Below, one piece after another: positions 10,495 to 20,177 of a DNA stretch of 64,000 nt. The notes beneath the pieces are model-generated. The model made no database searches. It saw nothing but the letters and a program-made list of their open reading frames with translations, and had not been told where the DNA came from. This stretch comes from Obelidium mucronatum (taxonomy: Eukaryota > Chytridiomycota > Chytridiomycetes > Chytridiales > Chytriomycetaceae). Numbering within the stretch: position 1 is the first letter of the stretch; each line of letters opens with the position of its first letter. The stretch covers positions 1 to 64,000 of the forward strand of contig JAIVFH010000072.1 in NCBI GenBank assembly GCA_025765595.1, read 5' to 3'. Both the position numbers and the translations under genes were made by a program.

Positions 10495-11876
10495 ATGCTT
10501 GGAAACAACTGGGATGAAACACCAAGAAAAGCTCCTGCTGACGAAACCAACCCAACTCTGAAAGACTTCTTAGATGGCAGTTCTTACGCTATCCGACTCC
10601 CTCAAAACCTTGAAGAGGTCATCAGTTTGCTGGAGTCAAAAGCTGGTGTTGTTAAAACGGATTGGGAATTCGAGACCTTGCTCAAAGTGAGGAATGTTAT
10701 GGGCGGCACTTCTTCTCCAATCCAGGTAGCCTTTTTCTGTTTATTGTTTTTAATGCTGATGACTCTTTCCTTCCAATAATCCACTATTATTGGACACTTT
10801 GCCTCTGATCAAGGTGAACATTTATTTTCTATTATTCTTTGTATTGATTTTTGTCTAATATCACACTCCTTCCAATAATTCTTGGATATTGGATACTAAT
10901 TATTCTTAGCTGGATACCATCTGTCTGTGCAAGTAGTAGGCAGTCAGCCTCTGCCAGCTGCATTCCTGTTCCCCTGCGAGGTCCTGAATCACAGTGATGG
11001 TGTTTTTCATGCACCTGTTCCAAATGCAGGTTTCCTTGTTGCAAGCATTTACTGCCGGTCTCTCCTGGACTCCGAAGCTACCAATGGTCTCCTCTCTTTC
11101 CTTCAAAAGTGTCGTGGGAGAGGCTTGAATGGCGGAATGGGGCCTTCCATTATCCCAAAGTCCTTTGACTTTGGTTTCACTGCCTCTGGAACTCCTTGGA
11201 TTTGTTTCACAAGAGCATATTGTATGCTACTTTATTTTTCCCCCTTCTCTTTCTTTACTACGTTACGTTCATAGTAAATCTATGCTTTTAGGGCTGCCTT
11301 CGGCCACTCCTTTCACTCCAACCAGAGTGTATGGAACTCCCAGTAAACCAAAGCCGGCTCCCGCCAACAGATCTTACCAGTTTTCAAGGGACAGAATTCC
11401 TTACATTCCTATGTACGGCTGCCAAGGAAAGATGTTTGACTTAAAGCATCTTCAGCATAGCAAGGTTGCTTCGTTGGCTCCTGGCGACAAGGTATTAGTG
11501 TCAGCCACAGTGAAATTTGAAAAGACTGGGGAAGTGTCTCTTACCTTGTTTTCATTCCCTTAAGTGAGTTGCTGTGCCACCAAACGTCGCCGTACAGAGA
11601 AAAAGGGGTATTAGCTTTTAGCTAGCTAGCTAAAAAGGACTCAGTATTGCCACCATGGCGGCTGGGTAGATTTCTGCGATGAAGACACAAATTCTGGGAC
11701 GTGGGATGCTAAGCTTATGCCAAACGCGCGAAGATTAAGGGTTCTTTTCCGCACCAGTATCTTGTACAGGAGGTCTACGGAGCAAACAAGTTCAATGGGC
11801 TGTTCCATGTTATCAATAAAAACTCAGAGACTTTTTATGGAAAAGAAAAAAAAAGCATGCATATAATAGATGAGAA
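10495..11876 (+). CDS. Unrecognised multi-exon gene in repeat-rich block
   Basis: The start at 10,495 opens a 76-codon segment (LPQNLEEVISLLESKAGVVK) that ends at a GTAGCC donor. A second coding-like segment (about 10,911-11,216) includes LPAAFLFPCEVLNHSDGVFH and GGMGPSIIPKSFDFGF. A third (about 11,290-11,563) includes RIPYIPMYGCQGKMFDLKHL and a beta-rich end, PGDKVLVSATVKFEKTGEVS. A fourth candidate near 11,765-11,876 reads VYGANKFNGLFHVINKN. The beta-rich third segment could be an OB-like fold, as in single-strand DNA-binding cargo of some transposons, but this is inference. Two of the joins are not phase-consistent, so the gene may be broken or mis-modelled. Confidence 0.35.
11616..11635. 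repeat. 20-bp perfect palindrome
   Basis: TTTTAGCTAGCTAGCTAAAA is identical to its reverse complement. It lies near the right end of the repeat-rich block, between the third and fourth coding-like segments of the preceding gene. It could be a terminal hairpin of a mobile element or an intronic fold; no diagnostic end sequence beside it was recognised. Confidence 0.9.
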
Positions 11877-11909
11877 AAAAAAGATAGATGAAATAAGGAA
11901 ACACTTTGT

Positions 11910-13058
11910 TCAAACAAACAACGCAGCTCCAACTCCAACTCCAACTCCAACTCCAGCAATTGCCTTGCTCCAACCACCGTCAGAGCCGCTGCTCTTCAGG
12001 TTGTTTGACAAAGGTTCAGCTGCAATAGAATAAGAAGGAGAACCAGAAGAAGAGACTTGGAATCCGGTTTGTAAAGTATATGTGAATGAAGCTGTTTGCA
12101 CTGCGTCTCTTTTTTTCTTTGCGTTCAAGTCTTTGAATGTTCCTGTTATTGTGAATGCCATTTCGATCGTGTTGATTCCGTCTGCATTTGATAATGAATC
12201 CAATCCAGTATCGTAGCAATTAGCAGGTTCAGGGGTGGCAGCTCCAGCCCATTTGGATCGAACTTCGCACAACTGCACAGAAAAACAGTAGAAATCAGGA
12301 GTACCAGAGGTTACTGTAACAAAATTGCTTGTGGGATTGTCTTTGCATTGTGCGTTTAAACTTTGGTCAGACTTTGCTGCTACAATCTGCGCAGACCCTT
12401 GTGAGTTTTTAAGTAGACTTTTTATGTCAACTCTTGTGATTTGGAATTTAAAAGTATTCGGGAGGTCAATTACTCCTGCTTTGCTGACCCCCACCTTTAT
12501 GTCAATAAAGTCTTTTGGGTGTGCGGACTCAGCTCTTAAGGTGGTATGATCTGAGGCGTAAATTTTTGGCTCAGTTGGAACCGTGAGGGCAAACACACGT
12601 TCGTAGAGTGAAACGCTGGACCAACAGTTTGTGTTTGAGAGTCCGTCGATGGTCAAGGAGTAAGTTTTTGCGTCGTCGGTGTAAATAGTTGAAGATTCAA
12701 TAAAGTTTGGAGTGTACGCTGGTGAAAATAGGGGTTTAAGGTGAAAGTTGCTGCACCATTGGAGCCACTTACTTAAACTCGTTGCTTTGCAATCCGTTAT
12801 CGTGATGGTGCAGCATCCCTCACCGCAGGTTGCAGGGGCGACATTGGCATTATTCGGATCTGTTACAACACCAGTAACACTATCCAACGGGAGACTATTT
12901 TTCGTTTGTCCACAAATTTTTACTGCGTACTTGTCTGTAGCCCCGTCGGTGAACGAGTGGGCTGATATAAAGTATGCCGCTGGACCCTGGGCCCCAGACA
13001 GAACTGCAAAAACCAAGTTCCCCGTTGCAAGAAAACACAGCACGACAAATCGAATCAT
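11910..13058 (-). CDS. Secreted, probably GPI-anchored surface protein (paralogue A)
   Basis: This single-exon gene encodes 382 residues from the ATG at 13058. That start gives an immediate signal peptide (MIRFVVLCFLATGNLVFA); the frame is open further upstream, but without such a signal. The body is Cys- and Thr-rich, with YAVKICGQ, a CGEGCC cluster, NCWSSVSLYERVFAL and LPNTFKFQ. A dibasic KKKRDA near residue 325 could be a Kex2-type cleavage site. The C-terminus is a Gly/Val-rich hydrophobic tail after a Ser/Gly region, as in GPI-anchor signals. YxxKICG, NCWxxxSLxExVFAL and LPNTFK(F/Y) recur in the divergently transcribed neighbour at 13,299, so the two are paralogues. The molecular function is not recognised; a cell-surface role is inferred. 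Confidence 0.75.
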   Translation of the reverse strand: MIRFVVLCFLATGNLVFAVLSGAQGPAAYFISAHSFTDGATDKYAVKICGQTKNSLPLDSVTGVVTDPNNANVAPATCGEGCCTITITDCKATSLSKWLQWCSNFHLKPLFSPAYTPNFIESSTIYTDDAKTYSLTIDGLSNTNCWSSVSLYERVFALTVPTEPKIYASDHTTLRAESAHPKDFIDIKVGVSKAGVIDLPNTFKFQITRVDIKSLLKNSQGSAQIVAAKSDQSLNAQCKDNPTSNFVTVTSGTPDFYCFSVQLCEVRSKWAGAATPEPANCYDTGLDSLSNADGINTIEMAFTITGTFKDLNAKKKRDAVQTASFTYTLQTGFQVSSSGSPSYSIAAEPLSNNLKSSGSDGGWSKAIAGVGVGVGVGAALFV

Positions 13059-13298
13059 GACTAACAATCTTTGAGAAAGCAAATAAAACATACACCATCC
13101 TAAAAAAAAAACAAATCGCCACGAGAACAATAGGGAGAAAAGGCCAATTGTCCGATCCCCATTGTTTGAATCCAAAACATCCAATCGAAAACACTTCAAG
13201 TCATTGTATTCCCCGCCCATTGTGTAAGTGGCAAAATGCAAACAAACAACTAAAAAAGAAAAAGAAAACGCAAGACAGGAGCAGTCACGACTTTCCTG
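13059..13298. promoter_or_regulatory. Shared divergent promoter of two surface-protein genes
   Basis: 240 bases separate the start codons of the divergent paralogues. No other gene fits. Such a layout would allow co-regulation; no specific operator motif was recognised. Confidence 0.5.
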
Positions 13299-15384
13299 AT
13301 GTCGCTTCTTCCCTTTGTCGTGCTCATCCTGTCAAGTCCGTGGCTTGTGTGGGGAATTGGACCTGAAAAATTCACCTACAAAAATTTCACACCAATTTCC
13401 GTCAAGTCCTTTCTTAACTTTCCCTCCGGCGGAAAAGTATCCTTCAATAATCCAGCATTATCCAGCAGTCAAATCGAGTTACCTTCGCAAAATTCAATAT
13501 TCGCTTACTACGATGGAACTGCCAAAGCCATTTCCATTGTATTTGGGGTTCGAGGTAAACGAATATTATCTAGCCAGGAGATGCTTTGTTAATACGAAAA
13601 CAGTGACAAAGAATCAGAATGGGGAAGTCAGTTCCATTGACAGTACGTATTATGCATATCAGAAATAAGAAGTAATATTTCTCTTTTTTTAAGATGTAGG
13701 AGTACGGTATTACGATCTTTCAAACACTGGATTGGCTAGTCCTGGAAACGACGTCGATGGCAAACCACCCCTTGAAGGATTTCAATCAATCATTGAAGTT
13801 AAACCAACGATCCAAGTACCCGCAGGCTGCGTCTGCGGGAGCGTTTTTTTATATCAAGGAACCCTAACTGGTGATCAAACAGTTTTTAACGGAGTAAAAT
13901 ACGACCCTTGTTGTTTCAGCGATACCCAAGCTGCAGGATCAATCTCCAAATCCATAGACCTCATATACACGGTCACATTCGGTTCTCGTTCAACCTACAG
14001 CGATGGAACAGCAAAACCCTACATTTCAGCATCAAAAAAATTCACCCTCAATCTGAACGTGTACAATACAGCCATCACCACTTCTCTGTCGAAAGCAAGC
14101 GCAATCAAAGCACAATACACTGTTGGTGTCAGCAGTTCAAGTGAAACGGATGGAGCGATTGTTTATCCTGTTTATTCCATCAAGATTTGTGGAACTGCGC
14201 AAGGTTATATCCTGAATGGTCTTGAAAATACTCGTCTTTCGTTTAAGGGTGGCGCGTCTGTGGTTGCTCCGGCAGGCAATGGGATCTCGATCGGTCTATC
14301 AGATGGCTGCCAAGTTTTCAGAATGACGAAAAAATCTTGGTCGTTCAATAAATGTGATACTGCTGGATCGTCGTTGGATACACAAGGCAATGCTTGTGAC
14401 ATCTGTCAAGTGACATCTTTTGGTTTGAAACTCCCCACCACCACCACCACCCTAATTACATTAGAACTGAATTGAAAAACTCCAACAGGATTCCAAGGCG
14501 TCTGGGCGCCTCAGGCGACGGGTGTCGTTTCCCTTACAGATACCCTTTCACACACAATCGGAATCACAGACATTGGAGGAAACTCAAACTCTCAATGCTG
14601 GACACAAATCAGCCTCACTGAGCAAGTATTTGCCCTCCAATTCGCAAACGCGCAAGTTGAAACCACCACCGCCGGCAGCACTACCAGTTTTACAGATATC
14701 TCCACGTCCGCATTTGCGATTCCAGGAGCAAAAATTCGTTTCCCAGTGAATGTTGTTTCGTCTTCTTTTACTGGGTTACAGAATACGTTGGATATGCTGC
14801 CCAATACTTTTAAATACTATGCGACAAGTGTTTCTATTGGGTACAAGGCCGCAACTATTAATCCTGCAGCTGGAGCGACAGGACAAAACGATGTCAAAGT
14901 GTTGAAGAAAATAGATGGCACCAGCGCAGTGTCGAGCACCGCATTGGCTCTCCGTCCTAATGACAATGGTGGTTCTCCACCAACGCCTGGTCTCTATATC
15001 CAGTTAACTCTATGTCAAGGCGGACCAGACGGTAAAGCGATTACAAAGAATGGTGCCACGTTCCTCGGATGTTTCGATTGGACTGCCACCCAACAAGGCG
15101 AAGTCAACAACGCCATCAAAACCTTTGTGATCCCAATCACAGCCACATTCAGTTTCTCTGACATCAACGGTGTTCGACGCAAGCGAAGAGCGGGAGTAGC
15201 CTCGGACTTAACTTCATCGTCCTCCATTGCAGCCAACTTTACAATCTTGTTCAACCCGAATGGAACCAGCAGCACGGTTATCAACCCGCCAACAGCAACG
15301 AACATCAAGACCAGCGATGCAAGAACCAAGCTCAGTTATTTCAGTGGTCTCTTTGCTGCCCTTCTCACGTTATTCTTTATCTGA
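13299..15384 (+). CDS. Secreted, probably GPI-anchored surface protein (paralogue B)
   Basis: Four exons give a consistent frame: 13299-13554, 13604-13642, 13694-14422 and 14489-15384, with introns of 49, 51 and 66 nt. The product is 639 residues. An N-terminal signal peptide (LLPFVVLILSSPWLVWG) starts the chain. The body is rich in Ser/Thr, with YSIKICGTAQ, CDICQ, QCWTQISLTEQVFAL and LPNTFKYYATS; the last two match paralogue A at 11,910. A dibasic RRKRRAGV segment near residue 570 lies at the same relative place as KKKRDA in A. The C-terminus (LSYFSGLFAALLTLFFI) is a hydrophobic GPI-signal-like tail. The N-terminal 200 residues have no counterpart in A. Exact function unknown. Confidence 0.75.
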
Positions 15385-15566
15385 TTTCTATAACATCTGA
15401 AAACTCCTTTCAACATCCAAAACATGGTTTTTTTTTCTACTTGATATCCAATCCAATAATACTTTTTGACTAAATTGACGGAATAAAATCCCCACATGGA
15501 AAAAAAAACGATAAAATATAGATGACAAAAAACATTGCTTTAATTTGTTATGTCATGGTTTGCCAC

Positions 15567-17653
15567 TTAGGTACTTCCACCACCCCTCGAACTCTCTGCT
15601 AAAGCCGTATAAATTAAATTCCTCATCCTCCCAAACAACTGCCGATCTTTCACAATCCGCCCAATATTCTTGACAGCTTCATCCGCAGTTAGACTCCCGG
15701 AATTGAATCCCGCCACATATCCCGCAAACGCTTCAAACTCGGGCTGTGAAAGCGCATCTCGAATTTGTTTGTATAATGTCGGTGCGTCAACTGCGGCTCC
15801 TCCCGCATCTGCTGTTGGCGTTCTTGTTGCCTCGGAAGACGATGAAGATGATGAAAATGATTGCTGCTGTTTCTGATTCGATGGAATGTTTCGGGATTTG
15901 GTAGTGGCCGCCATCGAGGCGGTAGTTGTGCTGTTGGTGGGATTCCCACTTGTTGTTAGTGGTGTGGGGGGTACTGCTGCTGCTATCATTTTCGGTTTCT
16001 GTGGTTCTTCGATTCACGCGGTCTAGAGTTTTTTGAATCTGATTACCAGCCATCTTTGAGCCTGCAAAAGAACCAGTCTGATGCTGTTGTTGACTGTTGT
16101 TCCGCGAACCCTTTCCACTTCCAAGTTGTGATAGGTTCGGTGTGCTCAAAGACGAAAGTTTCAGGTTGTTGCTATTGCCGGGTTGCAGTTTTGGTGGCAG
16201 TGCGAGTGATACATCAGTCTGTCCTTGTTGTTGTTGTTGTTGCTGATGTTGCGGTTGCTGTTGCGGTTGCCGATAATTCTGTAGCTCTTCTTGTTCAGCT
16301 TCATACGAGTGATTCTCGTGCTGAACTGTTTGTGGTTGTTGTTCAGGCTCCTCAGTTTGTTTAAGTCCAATGAAGGATAAATCGGAATTATTTGTTGCCT
16401 GCCGTGGTGCATTAGAAGCAAGATGGGCAGAGTTCATATGAGTATGCCTATCGGGAAACGCAAGTGAATAGTCCAGTGTTTGAGAGGTCTGTTGGGATTT
16501 TTAATTGAGTGTAGTAAAACAAAACATGGACGACGCGTACCAGCTCAAATGACTTTAAATCGTTTGCATTTAGAAAGCTAGGCCCTTCTAAATAGGAAAC
16601 GTTTGTATTATTGTTGTTGAAAGTGTTTCGTGATGGCATCCGCTGGTAGTCTCCACTGTTGCCACCGCTGGCGCCTCCAACAATCGGATTTATCAACCGG
16701 CGAGGAGAAGTGGGAACACCATTTGCTGAATGAGAGCTATGACTTCCATGATACGGGATTGATTCCGTATACGAAGATGGTATGGCATTTTGTGGTGACG
16801 ATCTAGCGGGGTTGCTGTTCATACTAAATTGGCGAGAAGTTGGCGAGTATCTGGCAGAATTCGCAAGAGCGGCAGGAGTTGTAGAAGACAAAGGAGTCTC
16901 GCTGTGTTCGTTTGTCAAATTAAAGGATTGATTCAAGTCCATAGCATTCAACGCTGAAGCCATGGCTGGACCATATTCCACCATGCTTACAATACTCTGA
17001 TAAATATGATATCAGTTGGTTAGCCACAAAAGAGAGGAAGAGAAAGCTTTCTGCCCATACCTTGCGAAAAGAATCCAGTTGTGCAGCACTCTTTTTGAGA
17101 ATATTGTATTTTTCTGTTATCAAGTTCTTTGAGTCTGACAGCGTCAGTAAGTCTGTTCGCTGAGCTTGGACAATAGATTCGAGTTCATTTAGTTTTTGGT
17201 TGAGCGACTTGTTTTCGTTTTCGAGATTGATGATCTGGAGAGTGCGTGAGTCACGGAATACTGCCACTTGAGAGTCAGTCACCTGTTCGCGCTGAGCCAG
17301 CGAGTTCTGGCGCCATTCGAGCAGTTCGCCCTGCAGCACGGCGGTCCTGCGGTCGAAGGCCTCCTGGACAATGGCGAGGCCCTCGTTGAGCTGCGGAGTG
17401 TTTTAGGAGAGACTCAGAGAGACGCGAGGCGCCGCAAACCAAAACCAACCAGCCGCTCGGACTCGTCGTTGTTCATCAGCAGCGCGCTCGTCTTCGCCGT
17501 GTTTGCAAACAGCGCGCGCGGCTTCGCGGGCGACTGCGGCTGCGCCACGAACGCGCGCGGCGTGAGGCGGCTCGCCGCGTGGCTGTGCGCGTGCGCGTGC
17601 GCGTCGCCGGGGCCGTCGGCCTGCGTCTGCGTCTGCGTTGTTGGCGAAAACAT
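15567..17653 (-). CDS. Coiled-coil protein resembling plant At4g15545 family
   Basis: Spliced from about five exons, starting at ATG 17653 in a GC-rich, His/Ala-rich first exon. After the first intron comes a helix LNEGLAIVQEAFDRRTAVLQ and a roughly 90-residue coiled coil (LENENKSLNQKLNELESIV). A long Ser/Asn/Gln-rich disordered middle with polyglutamine follows (about 16,230). The C-terminal 60 residues (LYKQIRDALSQPEFEAFAGY, FNSGSLTADEAVKNIG, DRQLFGRMRNLIYTAL) form a compact helical domain. The N-terminal coiled coil plus the C-terminal 'LS...F..F...I..LN...T.EE......I' helical module resembles uncharacterised plant At4g15545-type proteins. Function unknown. A 64-nt intron near 16,000 is needed to join the last two frames. 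Confidence 0.6.
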
Positions 17654-18072
17654 TTGCCGTCCGAATCTTGTTTTGTTTGGATGCTTTATTGAAGTTTATT
17701 GAACAAGGATGAATAACCATCACAAAGCCATACAACTGCAACTTCAGTTTTCAAGGATTGGCTGGCGTCGTTGGAGGCCGAAGTGTCTAATATTTGCAAT
17801 GAATATCGCGACACACACACGCACCTCTCCATCTCACGGTCAGATCTACCCACTAAATTTTATTGTATCTGCAATCTTGCTCTCAAATGCAGCCTCATAG
17901 GACCTTTCTTTTCCAAGTGAATTTTGCTACAGCCCAAAATGAATGTCAACAAAATGCTGACAAAATGCTGTCAAAAATGACAGAAAAATGATGTGTATCA
18001 CTTTTATTATTGATATGATGTTTGTTTTTAGAAAAACAACAACAAAATAATTATCAAATATAAATATAACAA
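17654..18072. other. Intergenic region
   Basis: This lies between the 5' end of the coiled-coil gene and the 3' end of the mucin-like gene. It contains a short imperfect repeat of CAAAATGCTGACAAAATGCTG near 17,949-17,975. No gene recognised. Confidence 0.4.
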
Positions 18073-19889
18073 TCATGCAAACCACGCCATAAATAGTCCA
18101 AGGAATGCCGAGAATACCTCAGTGTATGTTCCAGCAGATACATAAAGGTTGCTTGGTTTTGAAACTGTATACTCAGTCTTATCACTTGCCTTGGTGGTGG
18201 TGGTGGCGGTGGTGGTGGTGGCTTTTCCGGCAGTGTACTCGGTCTTGTCGCTTGACTTGGTGGTGGTGGTGGCTTTTCCTGCATTGTACTCAGTATTGTC
18301 ACTTGTCTTGGCGGTGGTGGTTTTTGTTGTGGTGTACTCAGCTTTGGTTGTGGTAGCTGTAGTGGTAGTAGTTGATTTTGTAGTCGTAGTCGTTGTCGTA
18401 GTAGTAGTTGTAGTCGTAGTTGTAGTCGCAGTAGTAGTCGCAGTAGTAGTAGTAGTCGTTGTAGTAGTCGAAGTAGTAGTAGTAGTACTAGTCGTGGTCG
18501 TCGTCGAGGTGCTGGTTGTTGTTGGTTTAATTGGTGCCACGATTTGCAAAAGCGTAACATCGCCATCAGCACGTCGCCTAGCTGGACCAGCTAAAGTCAC
18601 GGAGAAACTCAATGAGCCCAATGGCGTCTTATCGGCGTTGATGATAATCGACAAAGATGTAGCGGCTTCATTGAGAGAGAAAGCATACCAGACAGATTTG
18701 ACAGTACTCTTGATCAAATAAGTAAACGAGATTCCCTTGGCGTCTTTTCCTGTGGCTGTGATGTTCAAGTTTCCTGCGGTACCATAAGTCTCAACTGTTC
18801 CGACTGCGCCAAACTTTTTTTTTTTAAAAAAAAAAAGTCTTTTAGTCAGCAATAAACAAAAAAAAACATCACTTACGATATACTTAGAGCTTCCTAAAGT
18901 AACAATGACAGCATTGCTCGCGTCTTTCGCACCCTCCAGTGCCGCCGGGAAATCTCCCGCCAAAGCTTGAATGCTCTTTCCAGGCGCGATTGCTAATGGC
19001 GCTTCCACAACGACTGCCTTGGATTGATCGACTGTACCTGCCGAACTTGGGATCGAGTTGGATACAGCTTGCTTAATTGTAGTTGAGTCGCCAGTAAATG
19101 CTACTGCTTTGGTTGCAGTTTCGGATGCTCCTTGGGCTGCAGCTTCTATTAGGTTGCTTGGAGCGGCGGCGACGGATGTGGGAGTAACAGACACGAAAGT
19201 TACACTGCTTGTTGTTGTTGTGGCGGTGGTGGTGGTAGGAATAACTGCTGGAGTAGTAGCCGCTGGGGTAGTGGCAGCCGGGGTTGGGGTAGTTGCAGCT
19301 GGGGCTGGAGTGGGAGTAGTTTCAGCTGGGGCTGGGGTAGTTGCAACTGGAGTGGGAGTAGTAGCAGCTGGGGCTGGGGTGGGAGTAGTTTCAGCTGGTG
19401 CTGGGGTTGTTGCAACTGGAGTGGGAGTAGTAGCAGCTGGGGCCGGGGTGGGAGTAGGAATAACTGCTGGAGTAGTAGCCGCTGGGGTAGTGGCAGCTGG
19501 GGTTGGGGTAGTTGCAGCTGGGGCTGGAGTGGGAGTAGTTTCAGCTGGAGCTGGGGTAGTTGCAACTGGAGTGGGAGTAGTGGCAGCTGGGGCTGGAGTG
19601 GGAGTAGTTTCAGCTGGGGCTGGGGTAGTTGCAACTGGAGTGGGAGTAGTAGCAGCTGGGGCTGGAGTGGGAGTAATAGCAGCTGGGGCTGGGGTAGTTT
19701 CAGCTTGAGCGGGAGTAGTAGCAGCTTGGGCTGGGGTTGGAGTGGGAGTACTAGCAGGTGGGGGTAAACTTATTGGAACGTCAGCACTGGTATTTATACA
19801 AGGACAAAAGCAGAGCAATAAAGACAAAACACTTACTCTTGTGCGAACGTAAGAACGGCGCACAGAATAACAACGACAGCTGCTCTCAT
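18073..19889 (-). CDS. Mucin-like Thr/Pro-rich secreted protein with GPI-type tail
   Basis: Exon 1 (19889-19837) encodes a signal peptide, MRAAVVVILCAVLTFAQ. A GTAAGT intron leads to exon 2 at 19786, and a third exon follows an intron near 18,800-18,885 containing T and A runs. The mature chain begins with about 180 residues of Thr/Pro/Ala repeats (ETTPTPAPAATTPTPVATTP), a dense O-mannosylation target. A globular part of roughly 220 residues (VVEAPLAIAPGKSIQALAGD, FTYLIKSTVKSVWYAFSLNE) ends at GPARRRADG, a possible Kex2-type site. A long poly-Thr stalk follows, then EYT-type repeats and a hydrophobic C-terminal tail (VFSAFLGLFMAWFA). The layout suggests a cell-wall or adhesive surface protein; the ligand is unknown. 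Confidence 0.75.
19238..19675. repeat. 219-bp direct duplication inside the Thr/Pro repeats
   Basis: Two adjacent 219-bp copies (19238-19456 and 19457-19675) both begin GGAATAACTGCTGGAGTAG and are nearly identical. Each is 73 codons, so the duplication keeps frame. Shorter 12-, 30- and 66-base periods are nested within each copy. Confidence 0.85.
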
Positions 19890-20177
19890 TTTCGAGGAAG
19901 ATTTAATAATTTCTAGAAATCTCCAGTATCAAAACAATGGGGGGATTTTATGCTTCGGAATTGCGCGATGATTGTTTTTTTAAAAAAACTACATTGTTTG
20001 AAAAATGTTGTTTTCGGCCGAATTCAAATGTTGCAAAAATTGATTTGAAGTGGAAAATTCTGGAAATCCCCCAATCAATTTACATAAAATTTTTATTTTC
20101 AACCTGCCGTAAATACAAAAAACGAGTTATCCACACACATGGCCGACACAACATTCTGGCTTGAATTTGAATGAAGC

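Noticed and set aside
13555..13573. 19-nt micro-intron in surface protein B
   Set aside because: Too short to splice; a 49-nt intron (13555-13603) also restores the frame and has a branch-like TTAATAC.
18149..18721. Val-rich plus-strand protein
   Set aside because: Antisense shadow of the poly-Thr stalk; low complexity and no start context.
19058..19708. Ala/Val/Gly-rich plus-strand protein
   Set aside because: Antisense of the Thr/Pro repeats of the mucin-like gene.
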